This document shows, in pieces, positions 30,185-31,609 of a stretch of DNA of 31,609 nt; position 1 is the stretch's first letter; every line of letters starts with the position of its first letter. The translations under genes were made by a program, and so were the position numbers. Source of the stretch: Collinsella sp. GTDB taxonomy: Bacteria > Actinomycetota > Coriobacteriia > Coriobacteriales > Coriobacteriaceae. The stretch is from contig JAGZUC010000025.1 in assembly GCA_018380195.1 (NCBI GenBank), positions 1 to 31,609 of the forward strand. Reading direction: 5' to 3'. The notes under the pieces were generated by a model. The model saw only the letters and a list, made by a program, of their open reading frames with translations. It did not search any database and was not told where the DNA came from.

Positions 30185-30300
30185 ACCCACCTAAAACAGG
30201 TGGGTGCCCTCATCGACTGTTCCAGCGTCCTTAACAACGAAGGATACCTGTACTAGGTACGACTGTGTGGGCTCCCTAAATAAACGCGACGGTTCACCCA
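30185..30300 (-). ncRNA. candidate structured RNA: three-way junction with terminator
   Basis: On the minus strand an outer helix (complement of 30295-30300 with 30201-30206, continued by 30287-30291 with 30211-30215 including a G.U pair) encloses a junction in which three stems abut with no unpaired base: 30223-30227/30260-30265, 30228-30232/30240-30244 and 30245-30249/30255-30259. Its 3' outer strand is shared with the terminator stem 30185-30192/30198-30205, which is followed by TTCATTTT. The G.U pair and T-rich tail favour the minus strand. Not matched by eye to a known family. Confidence 0.5.
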
Positions 30301-30359
30301 GTTGCTCCGCGGGGGGCGGAATACTTACATCATAAAGCGGCACTTTGTCGATTCCAGTC

Positions 30360-30388
30360 TTGACATTACAAAAATCGTGTCGGACGAT
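30360..30388 (+). promoter_or_regulatory. possible promoter of the radical SAM gene
   Basis: TTGACA at 30360-30365 is a perfect -35 box; 17 bp later GACGAT is a weak -10. It lies about 85 bp before the start codon. Confidence 0.35.
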
Positions 30389-30471
30389 TACGGCGCCTTG
30401 GGCTCGAACCGTCTGTGCGGTTGGTCCCTTTACGTTTGAGCTGCTGAATCATTGTTTTGGAGCATGTTTTT

Positions 30472-31410
30472 ATGCCGACGTCGTTGACCGAACTTTTTTC
30501 GCCCGCCTGCCATTTGTGTCCGCGCCGTTGCGGTGCGGCGCGCGATGAGGGCGCGCGCGGCGTGTGCGGTGCTAACGACACACTCAAGGTGGCCCGCGCG
30601 GCGCTTCATATGTGGGAGGAGCCGCCCATTTCGGGCGAGGCCGGCTCGGGTACGATTTTCTTTAGCGGCTGTTCGCTCAAATGTATCTACTGCCAAAACC
30701 ACGAGATCTCGACCGGCAATTTTGGCCTTGAGATTTCGCCCGAGCGCTTGGTCGAGATTATGCTGGAGCTGCAGGAGCAGGGCGCCAATAACATCAACCT
30801 GGTGACGGCGACGCACTATGCGCACCTGTTGCCTGCCGCGATTGCCGCGGCACGGACGCGCGGGCTGGTCATCCCCATCGTCTACAACACGAGCGGCTAT
30901 GAGCGGGCGAGTGCCGTGGCAGCGCTCGGCGATCTGGTCGACGTGTGGCTTACCGACTTTAAGTATGCCGACGCGGGGCTTGCGCAGTCGCTTTCTCATA
31001 TTAAGGACTACCCGCGCGTGGCCGTGTCGGGTCTGGCCCAGATGGCTCGCGAGATCGATCGCCGCGGGGGAGAGTTGGTGGACGAGGACGGACTTATGAA
31101 GCGCGGTATGATCGTGCGTCACCTGGTGCTGCCGGGGCATGCCGACGATTCGTGCCGCGTGTTAGACCTGGTGTGGCAGACGGTGGGCGACGTGCCGATC
31201 TCGGTCATGAACCAGTACACGCCCAATGCACTCATGCGCGAACAAGGCGGCGACCTGGCGCGCGCCGTGACGCGCGAGGAGTATGAGCAGGTGCTCGACC
31301 ATGCCGACGACCTGGGCTTTACGACGATGTTTTGGCAAGAAGGCGGCGCTGTAGACGAGAGCTTCACCCCGGCCTTCGACACCACCGGCGTCCTCACCAG
31401 CGCAAAGTAG
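30472..31410 (+). CDS. PflX-like radical SAM protein (PFL-activating-enzyme homologue)
   Basis: 312 residues of the COG1313/PflX group. The radical SAM cluster motif is C67-x3-C71-x2-C74 within FSGCSLKCIYCQN. The N-terminus adds CHLCPRRCG and GVCG (Cys13, Cys16, Cys20, Cys32), typical of the group and possibly a second metal site. The rest is a TIM-barrel-like region ending with MNQYTPNA and TMFWQEGG. The group is annotated as putative pyruvate-formate-lyase activating enzyme, but no glycyl radical enzyme gene is in the window, so the partner is unknown. ATG 30472 preceded by GGAG at 9 bp. Confidence 0.9.
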   Translation: MPTSLTELFSPACHLCPRRCGAARDEGARGVCGANDTLKVARAALHMWEEPPISGEAGSGTIFFSGCSLKCIYCQNHEISTGNFGLEISPERLVEIMLELQEQGANNINLVTATHYAHLLPAAIAAARTRGLVIPIVYNTSGYERASAVAALGDLVDVWLTDFKYADAGLAQSLSHIKDYPRVAVSGLAQMAREIDRRGGELVDEDGLMKRGMIVRHLVLPGHADDSCRVLDLVWQTVGDVPISVMNQYTPNALMREQGGDLARAVTREEYEQVLDHADDLGFTTMFWQEGGAVDESFTPAFDTTGVLTSAK

Positions 31411-31418
31411 CGCGTTCG

Positions 31419-31456
31419 CCGATGATTTTTAATCCCCGTCCCAGAAAATTCATCGG
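31419..31456. terminator. hairpin after the radical SAM gene
   Basis: CCGATGATTTT (31419-31429) pairs with AAAA-T-TCATCGG (31445-31456); loop contains CCGTCCCAG. It starts 8 bp past the stop. There is no T-run after the stem, so efficiency as a terminator is doubtful; the loop core recalls other hairpins in the window. Confidence 0.5.
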
Positions 31457-31572
31457 GGTGGCTCGGACGTTTGAAAAGTAGTCAAAACAGCCCTGTCCCA
31501 AAAAGACTGGGGTTGATTTCCGATCTCAGCCGAACACATTAGGCGGACAGGCCGTTCCCGCAGCTAGCCGAA

Positions 31573-31605
31573 CGCCCCCGAGGCCCCTCCTGGGGTCCGG
31601 GGGCG
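31573..31605. terminator. GC-rich hairpin at the window edge
   Basis: CGCCCCCG (31573-31580) pairs with CGGGGGCG (31598-31605) and, past a bulged A, GGCCCC with GGGGTC. What follows the stem is outside the window, so terminator function cannot be judged. Confidence 0.5.
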
Positions 31606-31609
31606 CCGT

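Noticed and set aside
30185..30330. 6S RNA, tmRNA or RNase P RNA
   Set aside because: The branched junction does not match the rod-like 6S shape and no conserved tmRNA or RNase P sequence blocks are visible; left as an unassigned structured RNA.
1..31609. CRISPR array, insertion sequence or prophage
   Set aside because: No regularly spaced direct repeats with spacers, no transposase, integrase or phage structural gene is seen; the repeats present are dispersed hairpins.

Overview
The window is a high-GC, gene-dense piece of a bacterial chromosome. The product set (ATP-type PEP carboxykinase, LctP lactate permease, a PflX-type radical SAM protein, short metalloregulators) and several families of short hairpin repeats look like a gut actinobacterium of the class Coriobacteriia, most probably Collinsella. 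That assignment is inference from protein and repeat style; no rRNA or other marker is present. There are no tRNA or rRNA genes, no CRISPR array and no transposase.

Region 1 (about 1-9200) is dominated by metal handling. A short DtxR/MntR-type regulator (227-616) faces, across a long palindrome, a zinc/cadmium operon on the minus strand: an ArsR/SmtB repressor, a free-standing heavy-metal-binding (HMA) protein and a P1B-type ATPase. Three copies of the operator ATATGA-N8-TCATAT are visible. Two sit on the promoter and one lies inside the operon, just ahead of the ATPase. Further on, a 10-TM ArsP_2-type metal exporter with a histidine-rich loop carries upstream motifs (GGNCAACTW) that also occur ahead of the DtxR-type gene, suggesting one regulon. 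Between these lies an AT-richer accessory island (about 3700-5600) holding one orphan PD-(D/E)xK/DUF559-like protein bracketed by four copies of a roughly 30-bp repeat. A DEDDh exonuclease, a YaiI/DUF188 protein and an HdeD-like membrane protein complete the region.

Region 2 (9400-18000): a nitroreductase-like protein behind an IdeR/DtxR-type iron box, two tandem histidine phosphatases, then a minus-strand block with a short DUF1015-like protein, an M20 peptidase, serA and serC (serine biosynthesis) and a CPA1-type cation/proton antiporter followed by a possible 30-residue overlapping ORF.

Region 3 (18000-31609): a PPP-type phosphoesterase, a polysaccharide flippase, L-lactate permease, pckA with a 16-bp LacI-type palindrome upstream, a B3/B4-domain protein with a terminator in its leader, a MarR regulator, a DegV protein, a single-domain MGMT, trpS, a WecA/TagO-type glycosyl-phosphate transferase and a PflX-like radical SAM protein. 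LctP and PckA fit growth on lactate and other gluconeogenic substrates. The flippase and WecA-like enzyme belong to cell-surface polysaccharide synthesis.

The most unusual material is non-coding: a 127-bp near-perfect palindrome (757-883); five copies of one stem-loop placed just after stop codons, with the loop in either orientation; a perfect three-way-junction RNA candidate next to an intrinsic terminator (30185-30300, minus strand); and a small-RNA-like hairpin pair with a C-rich anti-Shine-Dalgarno loop (27331-27423).
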